From Clostridiales bacterium mt11 (lineage in GTDB: Bacteria > Bacillota > Clostridia > Tissierellales > Tepidimicrobiaceae): a DNA stretch of 64,000 nt. The notes beneath the pieces were generated by a model. The model ran no database searches and was not told the origin of the DNA. It was given only the letters and a program-made list of their open reading frames with translations. Where the stretch lies: contig LN874947.1 in NCBI GenBank assembly GCA_001282665.1, positions 507,563-571,562 on the forward strand. Reading direction: 5' to 3'. This document shows, piece by piece, positions 32,583-42,839 of this stretch (position 1 is its first letter; every line of letters begins with the position of its first letter). The translations under genes were made by a program, and so were the position numbers.

Positions 32583-35401
32583 TATTTTAATACCTTTTTC
32601 AAGAACTGTCCCGTATAGGATTCTTCTACCTTTGCTACTTCTTCAGGAGTACCTGTGGTGACTATGGTTCCTCCTTTATCTCCGCCTTCTGGACCTAGGT
32701 CTATAATATAATCAGCGGTTTTTATTACGTCTAAATTGTGTTCAATTACCAATACGGTATTGCCGCCTTCTACTAACTGATCTAATACCTTTATTAACTT
32801 ATGGATATCTGCCATATGGAGACCAGTAGTTGGCTCATCTAATATATATATGGTCTTCCCTGTGCTTCTTTTGCTTAATTCAGTGGCCAGTTTAACCCTC
32901 TGAGCTTCTCCACCTGAAAGTTGAGTGGAAGGCTGACCTAGTTTTATATAGCCTAATCCTACATCGTATAGAGTTTCGAGTTTCCTTTTAATTCTCGGTA
33001 TGTTCTCAAAAAATTCTACTGCTTCTTCTACTGTCATATCCAATACATCGGATATAGTCTTTCCCTTATATTTTACCTGTAAAGTTTCCCTATTGTATCT
33101 TTTACCCTTACATACTTCACAAGGTACATATACATCAGGTAAAAAGTGCATTTCTACTTTTAAGATACCATCACCACTGCAAGCTTCACATCTTCCACCT
33201 TTTACATTGAAGCTGAATCTTCCCTTATTGTACCCTCTCATCTTAGCTTCTGATGTCATGGCGAATACATCCCTTATATGGTCAAATACTCCTGTATAGG
33301 TGGCAGGATTAGACCTTGGAGTTCTACCTATAGGGGATTGATCTATTACTATTACTTTATCTAAATTTTCTAATCCTTTTATGCCTTTATGTTTCCCTGG
33401 TTTAGTCTTTGCTCCATTAAGATTTTGTGCAAGGCTCTTATATAGTATTTGGTTAACTAAAGTACTCTTTCCAGAGCCTGATACTCCTGTTACACATGTG
33501 AATACTCCCAATGGAAACTTAACATCTATATTTTTTAAATTGTTTTCTGAAGCCCCTTTAACTTCTACCCATTTACCATTAGGTTTTTTTCTCGTCTTTG
33601 GTATTTCGATACTTTTCTTACCAGATAGATATTGGCCAGTAATGGATTTTGGATTGTCCTTTATCTCCTCGACATTTCCTTCTGCTACTACATATCCGCC
33701 GTGAACTCCTGCTCCCGGACCAACATCTACAATATAATCTGCACTATACATAGTGTCTTCATCATGTTCTACTACTATCAATGTATTTCCTATATTAGTT
33801 AAATTTCTCAAAGTCTTAAGTAGTTTTTCATTATCCCTTTGATGGAGTCCAATACTAGGTTCATCTAATACATAAACTACTCCTACTAAACTAGAACCTA
33901 TTTGAGTAGCAAGTCTAATCCTCTGAGATTCCCCTCCAGATAAGGTTCCTGCATTTCTGGATAGTGTCAAATATTCAAGTCCTACATCCTTTAAGAAATT
34001 TAATCTTTCCTTTATTTCCTTTAACACTTGATGACCAATTAGCTTCTGTCTTTCATTTAGCTTCAAATTCTCAAAGAACTCTATAGCCTTGGATATGGAT
34101 AGATTAGTAACCTCTGCTATATTGAACCCATCTATCTTAACTGCCAACACTTCGTCTTTTAACCTATTGCCCTTACAAGCTGGACAAGGTATCTCAGCCA
34201 TGTAATCATCAATCCTATCCCTCATATAATCGGAGTTAGTCTCTCTATATCTTCTTTCCAAATTATGAATAACCCCTTCAAAATTTCCTTTATAATTTCT
34301 AAGTCCATTATAGTGGCTTTCAAATTCAAATGAAATGGTTCTGTCTGTACCATATAATAGTTCATCCATGAATTTTTTAGGAGCATCTTTTAAAGGTGTA
34401 TCCATATCAAATTTATTATCTTCTGCTAATGTCTTAAATATTTGATAGTAATAGGTAGATTCATTAGCAGTATTAAAAGGAGCTATTCCCCCTTCATTTA
34501 TACTTAAATTTGGATTTGGAATTACTAAATCCCTATCTATTTCTTTATAGTATCCAATACCATTACAGGTAGGACACATTCCAAAAGGGTTATTGAAGGA
34601 AAACATCCTTGGAGATAGTTCTTCAATAACTACTCCACAGTCAGGACAGGATAACTTTTGACTAAACATCATCTGCTCTTTACCTATTACATCGACTATG
34701 AGCAGTCCGTCTGAAAGTTTTAAAGCCGTTTCTATGGAATCCGTTAACCTTCCCTCTATCCCTTCTTTTACAATTATCCTATCTACTACTATTTCAATAT
34801 TATGTTTCTTGGTTTTCTCTAATTTTATCTCATCAGTTACCTCATACATTTCCCCATCTACAATTACCCTTATAAAGCCTTCCTTCTTGATATTTTCTAT
34901 AATCTTTTTGTGTTCTCCTTTTTTTCCTCTTACTACTGGAGATAAAATTTGAATCCTTGTCCTTTCTTCTAACTCCATTATCCTGTCTACCATCTGATCC
35001 ACAGTTTGGCTAGTTATTTCTTTACCGCATTTATAACAATAAGGGGTTCCAATTCTTGCATAGAGTAATCTTAAATAATCGTATATTTCTGTTACAGTAC
35101 CTACTGTAGACCTAGGGTTTCTGTTAGTAGTCTTTTGGTCAATAGAAATAGAAGGCGATAAACCTTCTATATACTCTACATCTGGTTTCTCCATTTGCCC
35201 TAAAAATTGACGTGCATAACTAGATAAACTTTCTACATACCTTCTTTGTCCTTCTGCATATATGGTATCAAATGCTAAGGAAGATTTTCCTGAACCACTT
35301 AATCCAGTGATTACAATAAACTTATTTCTCGGTAATTCTAAATTTATGTTTTTTAGATTATGTTCTTTAGCACCTTTAATTATTATTTTATCGTTTATCA
35401 C
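32582..35401 (-). CDS. uvrA: Excinuclease ABC subunit A
   Basis: 939 residues from a GTG at 35401, preceded by AGAGGTG at eight bases and giving the family's normal length; a longer frame to 35452 has no site. UvrA is the damage-recognition ATPase of nucleotide excision repair. It shows two ABC modules (Walker A GLSGSGKSS at 33-41 and GVSGSGKST near 635), two signature LSGGE segments, and zinc-binding cysteines in CYKCGKEI, CPDCG and CEACSGDG...CEVCKG. It follows uvrB by 71 bases, in the same LexA-controlled unit. Confidence 0.97.
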   Translation of the reverse strand: MINDKIIIKGAKEHNLKNINLELPRNKFIVITGLSGSGKSSLAFDTIYAEGQRRYVESLSSYARQFLGQMEKPDVEYIEGLSPSISIDQKTTNRNPRSTVGTVTEIYDYLRLLYARIGTPYCYKCGKEITSQTVDQMVDRIMELEERTRIQILSPVVRGKKGEHKKIIENIKKEGFIRVIVDGEMYEVTDEIKLEKTKKHNIEIVVDRIIVKEGIEGRLTDSIETALKLSDGLLIVDVIGKEQMMFSQKLSCPDCGVVIEELSPRMFSFNNPFGMCPTCNGIGYYKEIDRDLVIPNPNLSINEGGIAPFNTANESTYYYQIFKTLAEDNKFDMDTPLKDAPKKFMDELLYGTDRTISFEFESHYNGLRNYKGNFEGVIHNLERRYRETNSDYMRDRIDDYMAEIPCPACKGNRLKDEVLAVKIDGFNIAEVTNLSISKAIEFFENLKLNERQKLIGHQVLKEIKERLNFLKDVGLEYLTLSRNAGTLSGGESQRIRLATQIGSSLVGVVYVLDEPSIGLHQRDNEKLLKTLRNLTNIGNTLIVVEHDEDTMYSADYIVDVGPGAGVHGGYVVAEGNVEEIKDNPKSITGQYLSGKKSIEIPKTRKKPNGKWVEVKGASENNLKNIDVKFPLGVFTCVTGVSGSGKSTLVNQILYKSLAQNLNGAKTKPGKHKGIKGLENLDKVIVIDQSPIGRTPRSNPATYTGVFDHIRDVFAMTSEAKMRGYNKGRFSFNVKGGRCEACSGDGILKVEMHFLPDVYVPCEVCKGKRYNRETLQVKYKGKTISDVLDMTVEEAVEFFENIPRIKRKLETLYDVGLGYIKLGQPSTQLSGGEAQRVKLATELSKRSTGKTIYILDEPTTGLHMADIHKLIKVLDQLVEGGNTVLVIEHNLDVIKTADYIIDLGPEGGDKGGTIVTTGTPEEVAKVEESYTGQFLKKVLK

Positions 35402-35472
35402 TTGTATTTCACCTCTTTTTTTCAATGCCAGTACAATACTATAGTTCATCATTAGAATATTTCCTTAACAAA

Positions 35473-37452
35473 CTATTTTAGCCCTGCATCTTGCATTTTT
35501 TTTAGTTGAATCATCTTATCTCTAAGCTCTGCTGCCTTCTCAAAGTTTAGCTCTTCTGCTTCTTTTAGCATAGCTTCTCTAAGAGCTTCTATCATAGATT
35601 CTATTTCTTCTCCTGTAAATACCTCTTCACTATATTTTGCTTCCTCTTCTAAAGCCACTGTTGCCTCTATAACGTTTCTTACAGCTTTCTTAATAGACTT
35701 AGGCGTTATATTGTTTTTCTTGTTATATTCGCCCTGTATTTCCCTTCTTCTATAGGTTTCATCTATGGCCTTCTTCATGGATTTGGTTATCCTATCTCCA
35801 TACATGATAACTTCACCAGATACATTTCTCGCAGCCCTTCCCGTAGTTTGAATCAAGGAAGTTTCGGATCTTAGGAAGCCTTCTTTATCTGCATCTAATA
35901 TGGCTACTAAAGATACTTCAGGTAAATCTAATCCTTCACGTAATAGATTGATACCTACTAATACATCATATTTTCCTAATCTTAAATCCCTAATTATCTC
36001 CATCCTTTCCATAGTATCAATATCGGAATGAAGATAGGTGACTTTTATACCTATTTCCTTAAAATAACTGGTTAAATCTTCAGCCATCCTCTTTGTTAGA
36101 GTAGTTACCAATACCCTTTCTCCCTTTTCTGATCTGTTTCTTATTTCTCCTACTAAATCGTCTATTTGATGCTCTGTAGGTCTTACATCGATTTTTGGAT
36201 CCAACAGTCCCGTTGGTCGTATAATCTGCTCTACTATTTGCTCTGAATGTTTAAGCTCATAAGGTCCAGGTGTAGCAGATACATACAATATTTGATTTAT
36301 ATGTTCTTCAAATTCCTTAAACTTCAACGGTCTATTGTCTAAAGCTGAAGGAAGCCTAAACCCATACTCAACTAAATTGGTCTTTCTCGATTTATCCCCT
36401 TCATACATACCCCCAATTTGAGGAATTGTCACATGGGATTCATCAACTATTATTAAAAAGTCTTCAGGAAAGTAATCTATTAAGGTATATGGTTTACTAC
36501 CAGGCTCTCTAGCACTTAAATGCCTAGAATAATTTTCTATTCCTTGACAAAATCCCATCTCACTTAACATCTCAATATCGTACCTAGTCCTTTGTTCCAG
36601 TCTCTGTGCCTCTAGTAGCTTTTCTTGAGATCGTAACTCCTTCAATCTTTCTTCTAATTCCTCTTCAATGGTAACTATAGCTCGTTCAATTTTGTCTTTA
36701 GATGTAGCGTAATGGGAAGCAGGAAATATGGATACGTGATTCCTTGCACCAATAACTTCTCCAGTTAGATAGTTTAATTCTACTATTCTGTCAATTTCAT
36801 CACCAAAAAACTCTACTCTAATGGTATGTTCACTAGAAGAAGCTGGAAATATCTCAAGTACATCTCCTCGAACTCTAAAAGTACCTCTGACAAAATTTAT
36901 GTCATTACGTATATATTGAATATCAATTAATTTTCGCATTATCTCGTCTCTATCCTTATTCATACCAGGTCTTAAAGAGACTACTAAATTTTCATAATCA
37001 ATAGGATCTCCTAAACCATATATACAGGATACGCTAGCTACGATTATAACATCTCTCCTCTCAAACAAGGCAGCTGTAGCTGAATGTCTAAGTTTATCAA
37101 TTTCATCATTTATTGAAGCATCTTTTTCAATATAAGTATCAGTTTGAGGTACATATGCTTCTGGTTGGTAATAATCATAATAAGAAACAAAATATTCTAC
37201 TGAATTATTGGGGAAAAACTCCTTAAACTCACTAGCTAACTGATAAGCTAAGGTTTTATTGTGTGCTATTACTAAGGTAGGTTTTTGTACCTTCTCTATT
37301 ATATTAGCCATGGTAAAGGTCTTGCCTGAACCAGTTACCCCCAATAGGGTTTGATGTTTTAAATTGCTTAATATGCCTTTTGATAATTTATCAATAGCCT
37401 CAGGTTGATCACCGGTTGGTTTGAAATTTGATTCAATTTTAAATTTACCCAT
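35473..37452 (-). CDS. uvrB: Excinuclease ABC subunit B
   Basis: 659 residues from the ATG at 37452, with GCGAGGTGA upstream (a GTG at 37461 overlaps that site). UvrB is the helicase-like subunit that loads on damage and is handed to UvrC. Motifs: Walker A GVTGSGKT (38-45), the beta-hairpin region YYDYYQPEAYVP, DESHVTIPQ, helicase motif VI QTTGRAARN, and a C-terminal UVR domain (about 620-655) that binds UvrC. A LexA box and strong promoter stand just upstream. First gene of uvrBA. Confidence 0.97.
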   Translation of the reverse strand: MGKFKIESNFKPTGDQPEAIDKLSKGILSNLKHQTLLGVTGSGKTFTMANIIEKVQKPTLVIAHNKTLAYQLASEFKEFFPNNSVEYFVSYYDYYQPEAYVPQTDTYIEKDASINDEIDKLRHSATAALFERRDVIIVASVSCIYGLGDPIDYENLVVSLRPGMNKDRDEIMRKLIDIQYIRNDINFVRGTFRVRGDVLEIFPASSSEHTIRVEFFGDEIDRIVELNYLTGEVIGARNHVSIFPASHYATSKDKIERAIVTIEEELEERLKELRSQEKLLEAQRLEQRTRYDIEMLSEMGFCQGIENYSRHLSAREPGSKPYTLIDYFPEDFLIIVDESHVTIPQIGGMYEGDKSRKTNLVEYGFRLPSALDNRPLKFKEFEEHINQILYVSATPGPYELKHSEQIVEQIIRPTGLLDPKIDVRPTEHQIDDLVGEIRNRSEKGERVLVTTLTKRMAEDLTSYFKEIGIKVTYLHSDIDTMERMEIIRDLRLGKYDVLVGINLLREGLDLPEVSLVAILDADKEGFLRSETSLIQTTGRAARNVSGEVIMYGDRITKSMKKAIDETYRRREIQGEYNKKNNITPKSIKKAVRNVIEATVALEEEAKYSEEVFTGEEIESMIEALREAMLKEAEELNFEKAAELRDKMIQLKKMQDAGLK

Positions 37453-37469
37453 AAATCTCACCTCGCATT

Positions 37470-37481
37470 GAACGCTTGTTC
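37470..37481. promoter_or_regulatory. LexA (SOS) box of uvrBA
   Basis: GAACGCTTGTTC, within TGAACGCTTGTTCG, matches the Firmicute LexA/DinR consensus CGAACRNRYGTTYG at all but one or so positions. It lies 18 bases upstream of the uvrB ATG and just downstream of the -10, where LexA would block the polymerase. Confidence 0.85.
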
Positions 37482-37494
37482 GCTCTATTCTTTT

Positions 37495-37522
37495 ATTATA
37501 TTACATTATATATTAATGTCAA
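37495..37522 (-). promoter_or_regulatory. Sigma-A promoter of uvrBA
   Basis: Minus strand TTGACA (37517-37522), 16-base spacer, TATAAT (37495-37500), both perfect matches. Confidence 0.8.
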
Positions 37523-37600
37523 AGATTTTTTGTTTATTTAAAAATATCATTGAACAATTCTTTTTAATATTATAAACTATTAAGGAAGGAGGAGCTATTA

Positions 37601-39175
37601 ATGAAAAAAGTTTTATTCCTTTTGATAATTACAATATTATTATTTTCTGCATTAGGGTGCAGTCCCAATGAGAATACTCCCTTTTCTCATTCTAAAAAAA
37701 TTGAAGAGGAATCCATTAGCTATAGTATAGATAAGATCGTATTATCTAAAGGGTTTCAGTCAATAGAACCTAATGTAGAAGTGCTTAAGAAAAATAGCAA
37801 CTTAAAACTATTAGCTAGTTTAGGACTAGTAGAGAGTTCTGGTGTGGAAATCGAGAAAATTACTAGATTGGGGAAAAATATAAATATATATATAAACCGT
37901 TTCCTTGAAGGAGATAATATTCAATTAGCAGTACCTCAAGTTTTAATTGAACTAAATGATCCTATTATTGAAAATATTGAAGAGGTAAACTTCAATATAA
38001 TTAACAAAAATTATGAACCTATAGCTTTAAAACTTGGAAAAAATCAAGTATTAAATCAAATCTATTCCCAATTTAAAATTGCACCTAGTACCATGCCAAC
38101 TGTAACTTTAACTAAATTAAGGGATAATATTACTTGGGATATATCTTTCCATAACATATTTGACAAAAAGAACTCTACATTCCCTTTAGTTAATCTTTCA
38201 GTAAAAGTAGATGCACTTACTGGCAAAATATTGGATTCAAAACAGGACACCATATCTAAATATATAGACGATGGGTATCTATTGGATTATATACCCCACA
38301 ATTATCTCCTATATAAGCAAGAGGACGATGAAAAAAACAATAGCTATGAAAGTTTATGGACTTACGATATAGAAAACGGAGAACGAAGTAAGATATATAC
38401 TTCTAAGGATAAAATACAATCAGCTATTTTCAGTCCAGACTACAAATATATTGCTTTAATTAAAGTAGGTGAGGACAGGTCTGATCTTTATATAATATCA
38501 AGATCGGATAAAGTTGCCCATAAGATAACTCCTATTAGGTATATATATCCGAAACTTATGAAATGGAAAGATGAAAATACCCTTTACTTTGTAAATACTG
38601 ATGGCGATAAATCTACACTGTTGTCTTATGATATAAACCAAGGTACTTCTAAAGTAGAATTTGATTTGCATATGAACATTGAAGATTTTGATTCAGCACA
38701 TGATAAATTCATATTTACTGAAGGTGACGAAAACTCTTTAAATAAGAGAATATATATAACCGAGGATGGAATAGATTTAAAAGAAATTGATAAAGGTTTC
38801 AAAGCCGCATTTTTAAATAATAGTAATATCATATATTTAAAGAATTTAGAAAATGAAGACAAAAATATCCTACACGTTTATAATATAGAAAATGGATATA
38901 AAAATAATAATTTTAACTCAGATGTTACTAATTATTTTAAATTAAATGACCAAAATATCATCTTTATTGAGAAAAATACATGTAATAATGATTATACCCT
39001 TAATAGATATAATCTAATAGAAGATTTAACTACGCCTATTGCAAATATAACTAGCGATAGAATATTTTATGACTCAGATAAGGAAAGAGGATATATAACT
39101 TTAACACCTCCATCTGAGAATAAGAAAAGTGTAATATACTCTATTGACTTAAAGAAATTAAAAGGACCTTTCTAG
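37601..39175 (+). CDS. Lipoprotein with probable beta-propeller domain
   Basis: 524 residues. Signal peptide with lipobox-like SALGC (Cys20) then acidic residues, so probably lipid-anchored at the outer face of the membrane. The N-terminal half (about 35-220) has no motif I know. The C-terminal half (about 225-515) has repeating segments such as IFSPDYKYIALI, LYIISRSDKVAHKI, LMKWKDENTLYFV and LLSYDIN that look like TolB/WD-type propeller blades. No similar partner is near. AAGGAGG precedes the ATG. Confidence 0.7.
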   Translation: MKKVLFLLIITILLFSALGCSPNENTPFSHSKKIEEESISYSIDKIVLSKGFQSIEPNVEVLKKNSNLKLLASLGLVESSGVEIEKITRLGKNINIYINRFLEGDNIQLAVPQVLIELNDPIIENIEEVNFNIINKNYEPIALKLGKNQVLNQIYSQFKIAPSTMPTVTLTKLRDNITWDISFHNIFDKKNSTFPLVNLSVKVDALTGKILDSKQDTISKYIDDGYLLDYIPHNYLLYKQEDDEKNNSYESLWTYDIENGERSKIYTSKDKIQSAIFSPDYKYIALIKVGEDRSDLYIISRSDKVAHKITPIRYIYPKLMKWKDENTLYFVNTDGDKSTLLSYDINQGTSKVEFDLHMNIEDFDSAHDKFIFTEGDENSLNKRIYITEDGIDLKEIDKGFKAAFLNNSNIIYLKNLENEDKNILHVYNIENGYKNNNFNSDVTNYFKLNDQNIIFIEKNTCNNDYTLNRYNLIEDLTTPIANITSDRIFYDSDKERGYITLTPPSENKKSVIYSIDLKKLKGPF

Positions 39176-39189
39176 GGTCCTTTTAATTT
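39155..39189. terminator. Shared terminator of convergent genes
   Basis: AAATTAAAAGGACC/GGTCCTTTTAATTT, a perfect 14-bp stem with a 7-base loop. The TAG of the lipoprotein gene falls in the loop and the TAA of the PDZ gene in the right arm, so the hairpin covers both gene ends. Confidence 0.85.
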
Positions 39190-40346
39190 CTAAATCGAGC
39201 TTTCTTTTTTTTAAAATTATCCAACAATTTGAGAATAGAATTTTTTTGTTCTTCTACGACAATGGCATATTCAGGTAATGTAGAAACTACAATTATACCT
39301 AAGCTATTAATGCCTTCTTGATAATTTTTATATTCCTTAGTAATCAATCCCTTTTCCCTATCAAATATATCTATCCATATATATTTAGGTTGAAAATATA
39401 GTATATCCTCTATATCCCTTTTGTCACGTATTTTGTTTCCATTTATGGATAGTATGGTATCTCCTGACTTTAAACCTATCTTTTTCCCTATACTATCGGG
39501 CAATGTATCTAACACCTTTAATCCACGATGAGAAGGACCAAAGATAAAACTTCCTTTTTCTTCTTTTTTTCTACCTATCATTATAATTACCTCATGAACT
39601 AAAGGAGCAAAAATAGCAGCTATATATTCAAATATATAATATTTCATTGAAAGCCAAGCAAGACAAAGTAAAGTTATACTAAATGCCCATAAAAGTCCAG
39701 CTGTCTGTCTTGATTTCTTCTCAGGTTGATTTGCTATAGCATAGTCTCCATAACCTAGTATAGCTATAATAGCAGCTGGATAAATTCCACCATTATTAAC
39801 GAATATGGTAAAGGGAACTGGCCAAATCCTATTCATACTAAATCCTCCAATAATGTCCCCTTCCCTTTCCATGAAAATTGGAATCTTTCCACTTACACCA
39901 TCAACTAATACCAAGAAACTTTCGATTAAATGTAGTACTGCTATAACGATCATTACTCCCGTTATATCTATATTAGGCCACCCAAATATAAGCTTTGACA
40001 GGGAAACGATTCCCCCTGCATAGGAAAAACACATAAACTTTGGATGAAATATAGACAATAGTATTGCTAATGGGAAAATAAAATAAAAGTCTACTGGATT
40101 GATGGTAATACCAAAATAAATGAATATTATACTTCCTAAAAGTCCACCTATTAATCCAAACATGGTGGAAACTAACACATTATAAAGTGGAGGTTTTTTA
40201 TGCTTTCCTAAGATAGCCTTTTCAAGCTCTCCTATTTTCCTATATTGGAAGAAGATTATTCCAACTACAACCCAAAAAAAAGGAGATCTAATAGTCTGTA
40301 AAATATTGTATATAGAGTGATATACAATTTTTAAAAAAACATACAT
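39183..40346 (-). CDS. PDZ-domain polytopic membrane protein (MinJ-like)
   Basis: 387 residues with about six to eight membrane spans in the first 265 residues and a C-terminal PDZ domain (about 270-345; GPSHRGLKVLDTLPDSIGKK and LKSGDTILSINGNKI). The same layout and position, next to a Ctp protease and ftsEX, is found for Bacillus MinJ, which links MinD to the division site. I call it MinJ-like on order and architecture, not on sequence match. AAAGGAGAG precedes the ATG. Confidence 0.75.
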   Translation of the reverse strand: MYVFLKIVYHSIYNILQTIRSPFFWVVVGIIFFQYRKIGELEKAILGKHKKPPLYNVLVSTMFGLIGGLLGSIIFIYFGITINPVDFYFIFPLAILLSIFHPKFMCFSYAGGIVSLSKLIFGWPNIDITGVMIVIAVLHLIESFLVLVDGVSGKIPIFMEREGDIIGGFSMNRIWPVPFTIFVNNGGIYPAAIIAILGYGDYAIANQPEKKSRQTAGLLWAFSITLLCLAWLSMKYYIFEYIAAIFAPLVHEVIIMIGRKKEEKGSFIFGPSHRGLKVLDTLPDSIGKKIGLKSGDTILSINGNKIRDKRDIEDILYFQPKYIWIDIFDREKGLITKEYKNYQEGINSLGIIVVSTLPEYAIVVEEQKNSILKLLDNFKKKKARFRN

Positions 40347-40377
40347 ACATAGCTCTCCTTTACCTTGGTCATAGAAT

Positions 40378-41601
40378 TTATCTAATCATCTCTTTCATTT
40401 TCTTTACTGCAGCTTGAAGTTGTACGTCTTGACTTAAATTTTCTATTCCTATTTGTTCTACATCTTCTGGTAAATCCACTACTATATCTGGTTCAATACC
40501 AATTCCATGGATATTTACACCATTAGGAGTAAAATACTGCGATACAGTCAATTTGAATCCAGAGCCATCTGACAATTGTTTAATCCTCTGAACTACTCCC
40601 TTACCAAAGGTCTTATTTCCTATGAGTATACCTCTTTCTCTATCCTTAATTGCACCTGCAAATATTTCCGATGCACTAGCACTACCTTCATTTACTAATA
40701 CTACTAAAGGAATATCCGTATGCTTCTTATTAGATCTTTCATAAGTTCTTTCGCCGCTTCGGGTTTCTGTATATACTATGACCCCTTCTCCTAAGAATTC
40801 ATCAGCAATGTCTACACATATATCTAATAATCCACCAGGATTGCTTCTTAAATCCAATATGATTCCAGAAACATTTTTACTCATTAAAGACTTCAAATTC
40901 TCCTTGAATTCTTCATAGGTTAAATCATCAAAAGATGTTATTCTAATATAGCCAATGTCGTTTTCAATTACATCTGATTTAACTGTTATCAATCTAATCT
41001 CTTCTCTAACTATATCCATATCGATATAATTATTCTTTCCATCTTTATCTTTTCTTAAAACCGTTATACTAACTTTAGTTCTTGGTTCCCCCTTCATCAG
41101 TTTTACTGCCTTATCCATATTATCCGCAGTAAACTCTTGACCATTTACTTTGATTATCTTATCTCCAGTTTTTAATCCAGCTCTTTCCCCAGGAGTGTCC
41201 TCTATAGGAGATACTATTGTTATTAGATTATCATCGCCAGGGGTTACTATTACACCGATTCCACCATAAACCCCTTTTGTATGCTCCATAAAATCCTTAA
41301 ACTCATCTTCAGTCATATATAATGAGTATGGATCTTCTAATGCTTGAAACATTCCTTTTAGTTGTCCTTCATGAAGTTTTTCCTCATCTACCTCTTTTAA
41401 AAAGTTACTCTTAACATAAGATTCTAATCCAATAGATTTAGAATACTTCCTATAGGAAGATATGAGTTGATCATATTCCTTAGCAGGTATAATAACTCTA
41501 TCTTTATATCTTATAGTTGCCATATTGGTTAAACCAAAAGTAATAATATTTGTCACCAAGATTAGTACAACCATTAAAGTTACAATTCTTTTTTTGGACA
41601 T
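40378..41601 (-). CDS. S41-family C-terminal processing protease
   Basis: 407 residues from the ATG at 41601 with AGGTGAAGGA upstream. One N-terminal membrane anchor (about 7-26), a PDZ domain (about 95-175; GIGVIVTPG and GLKTGDKIIKVNG), then the S41 core with catalytic Ser in NEGSASASEIFAGA and Lys in GNKTFGKGVVQ. Ctp proteases trim the C-termini of exported proteins; in Bacillus, CtpB cleaves SpoIVFA in spore formation. A terminator separates it from the M23 gene upstream, so it may have its own promoter. Confidence 0.93.
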   Translation of the reverse strand: MSKKRIVTLMVVLILVTNIITFGLTNMATIRYKDRVIIPAKEYDQLISSYRKYSKSIGLESYVKSNFLKEVDEEKLHEGQLKGMFQALEDPYSLYMTEDEFKDFMEHTKGVYGGIGVIVTPGDDNLITIVSPIEDTPGERAGLKTGDKIIKVNGQEFTADNMDKAVKLMKGEPRTKVSITVLRKDKDGKNNYIDMDIVREEIRLITVKSDVIENDIGYIRITSFDDLTYEEFKENLKSLMSKNVSGIILDLRSNPGGLLDICVDIADEFLGEGVIVYTETRSGERTYERSNKKHTDIPLVVLVNEGSASASEIFAGAIKDRERGILIGNKTFGKGVVQRIKQLSDGSGFKLTVSQYFTPNGVNIHGIGIEPDIVVDLPEDVEQIGIENLSQDVQLQAAVKKMKEMIR

Positions 41602-41681
41602 TTCCTTCACCTCAATATTATGAATTATGTATTCTATTGTATTAATTCTATCCAACTATTATACCATAATACAAGATAAAA

Positions 41682-41703
41682 AAAAGGGGACTATTTCCCC
41701 TTT
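41682..41703 (-). terminator. Terminator of the M23 gene
   Basis: AAAGGGG/CCCCTTT stem followed by TTTTTTTT on the minus strand; the stop codon lies within the hairpin. Confidence 0.85.
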
Positions 41704-42827
41704 AGATACGGCATAGGATCTACATACGACCCATTCTTTCTAACTTCAAAGTGACAATGAGGCCCTGTTGCAACACCTGTACTACCAATCTTTGCTATTG
41801 TAGTTCCTCTTTTTACCTGTGTTCCCTCACTAACTACCAATGAAGAATTGTGTCCGTATAAAGTTACAATACCGCCTCCATGGTCTATCATTATAGTCTT
41901 TCCATATCCTCCTAAAGTACCAGAATATATAACAGTACCATCAGCTGCTGCTACTACGTTATTTCCACTAGCCGAAGCAATATCTAGGCCTGTATGTAAT
42001 TTTTTTGTCTTGAACACTGGATGGATTCTATATCCAAAATAGGAGCTTATCCTCGTATAAACAGGTACTGGCCAAGTCATAACCCCTCCTGAATAAGGTC
42101 CATCGGCTCGCTGCCTTTTAACTATTTCAGATTCAATATCTTTAGCTAATTTATTTAGATTATCGTATTGTTCTTCCGCTTTCTTCAAATCCTTGTTCAA
42201 CTCAATCATTAAATCTTCCTTAGCCCTTGTAGCTTTAGCCAAATTAGCTTTTCTATCCTGTAGTTTAGCCTTCGTAGTTTCTACCGAAGCTCTTTGAGCT
42301 TGTAATTTCGTCTTCTTTTTGTTTATATTATCCCTTTGCTCTTTCATATACTTGATTAAATCTACATCATGATCTGTAATGGATTGAATCATCTGTTTCC
42401 TAGATAAAAAATCCCTTATATTTGCAGAAGATAATAGCACTTCCAGATATCCTACATTTCCATTTTTATACATAACCCTTAATCGTGAGTTAAATGTATC
42501 TTGCTTGTCCGCAATTTTTTCTTCAGCTTCCTTTAATTCCTTTGTAGTTATATTGATATCCTTATTTAACTTATCTAAATCTTGTTGAACCTTTTCCAAT
42601 TCCTGTGCTGCAATATCCATCTTTTTATCTAGTTCTTCGATTTGACTGGTAACATCCTTAGTTTGACTTTCTAAAGCTTTTATCTCTTTTTTCTTTTGAT
42701 TCATCTCTTGTATAGTATTCTTTTGTTTTTTCTTGAGGTCTCCTAAACTATTGTCTGCAAAAACATAGACGCAATTAGACAACAGTACTAAGATTAATAA
42801 AAAGTAAATTGTCCTTTTCCTCATCAT
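41691..42827 (-). CDS. M23 murein hydrolase activator (EnvC/PcsB-like)
   Basis: 378 residues. A signal peptide (1-24) leads to a long coiled coil (about 25-240, dense in K, E, Q), then a LytM domain with HPVFKTKKLHTGLDIASASG and HCHFEVRKNG, carrying His, Asp and HxH metal ligands; so the domain may be enzymatically active rather than only an activator. This arrangement is that of EnvC/PcsB proteins whose coiled coil binds FtsX and whose activity is gated by FtsEX. It is 12 bases after ftsX, as expected. AAGGAGGAAG precedes the ATG. Confidence 0.92.
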   Translation of the reverse strand: MMRKRTIYFLLILVLLSNCVYVFADNSLGDLKKKQKNTIQEMNQKKKEIKALESQTKDVTSQIEELDKKMDIAAQELEKVQQDLDKLNKDINITTKELKEAEEKIADKQDTFNSRLRVMYKNGNVGYLEVLLSSANIRDFLSRKQMIQSITDHDVDLIKYMKEQRDNINKKKTKLQAQRASVETTKAKLQDRKANLAKATRAKEDLMIELNKDLKKAEEQYDNLNKLAKDIESEIVKRQRADGPYSGGVMTWPVPVYTRISSYFGYRIHPVFKTKKLHTGLDIASASGNNVVAAADGTVIYSGTLGGYGKTIMIDHGGGIVTLYGHNSSLVVSEGTQVKRGTTIAKIGSTGVATGPHCHFEVRKNGSYVDPMPYLKGK

Positions 42828-42839
42828 CTTCCTCCTTCC

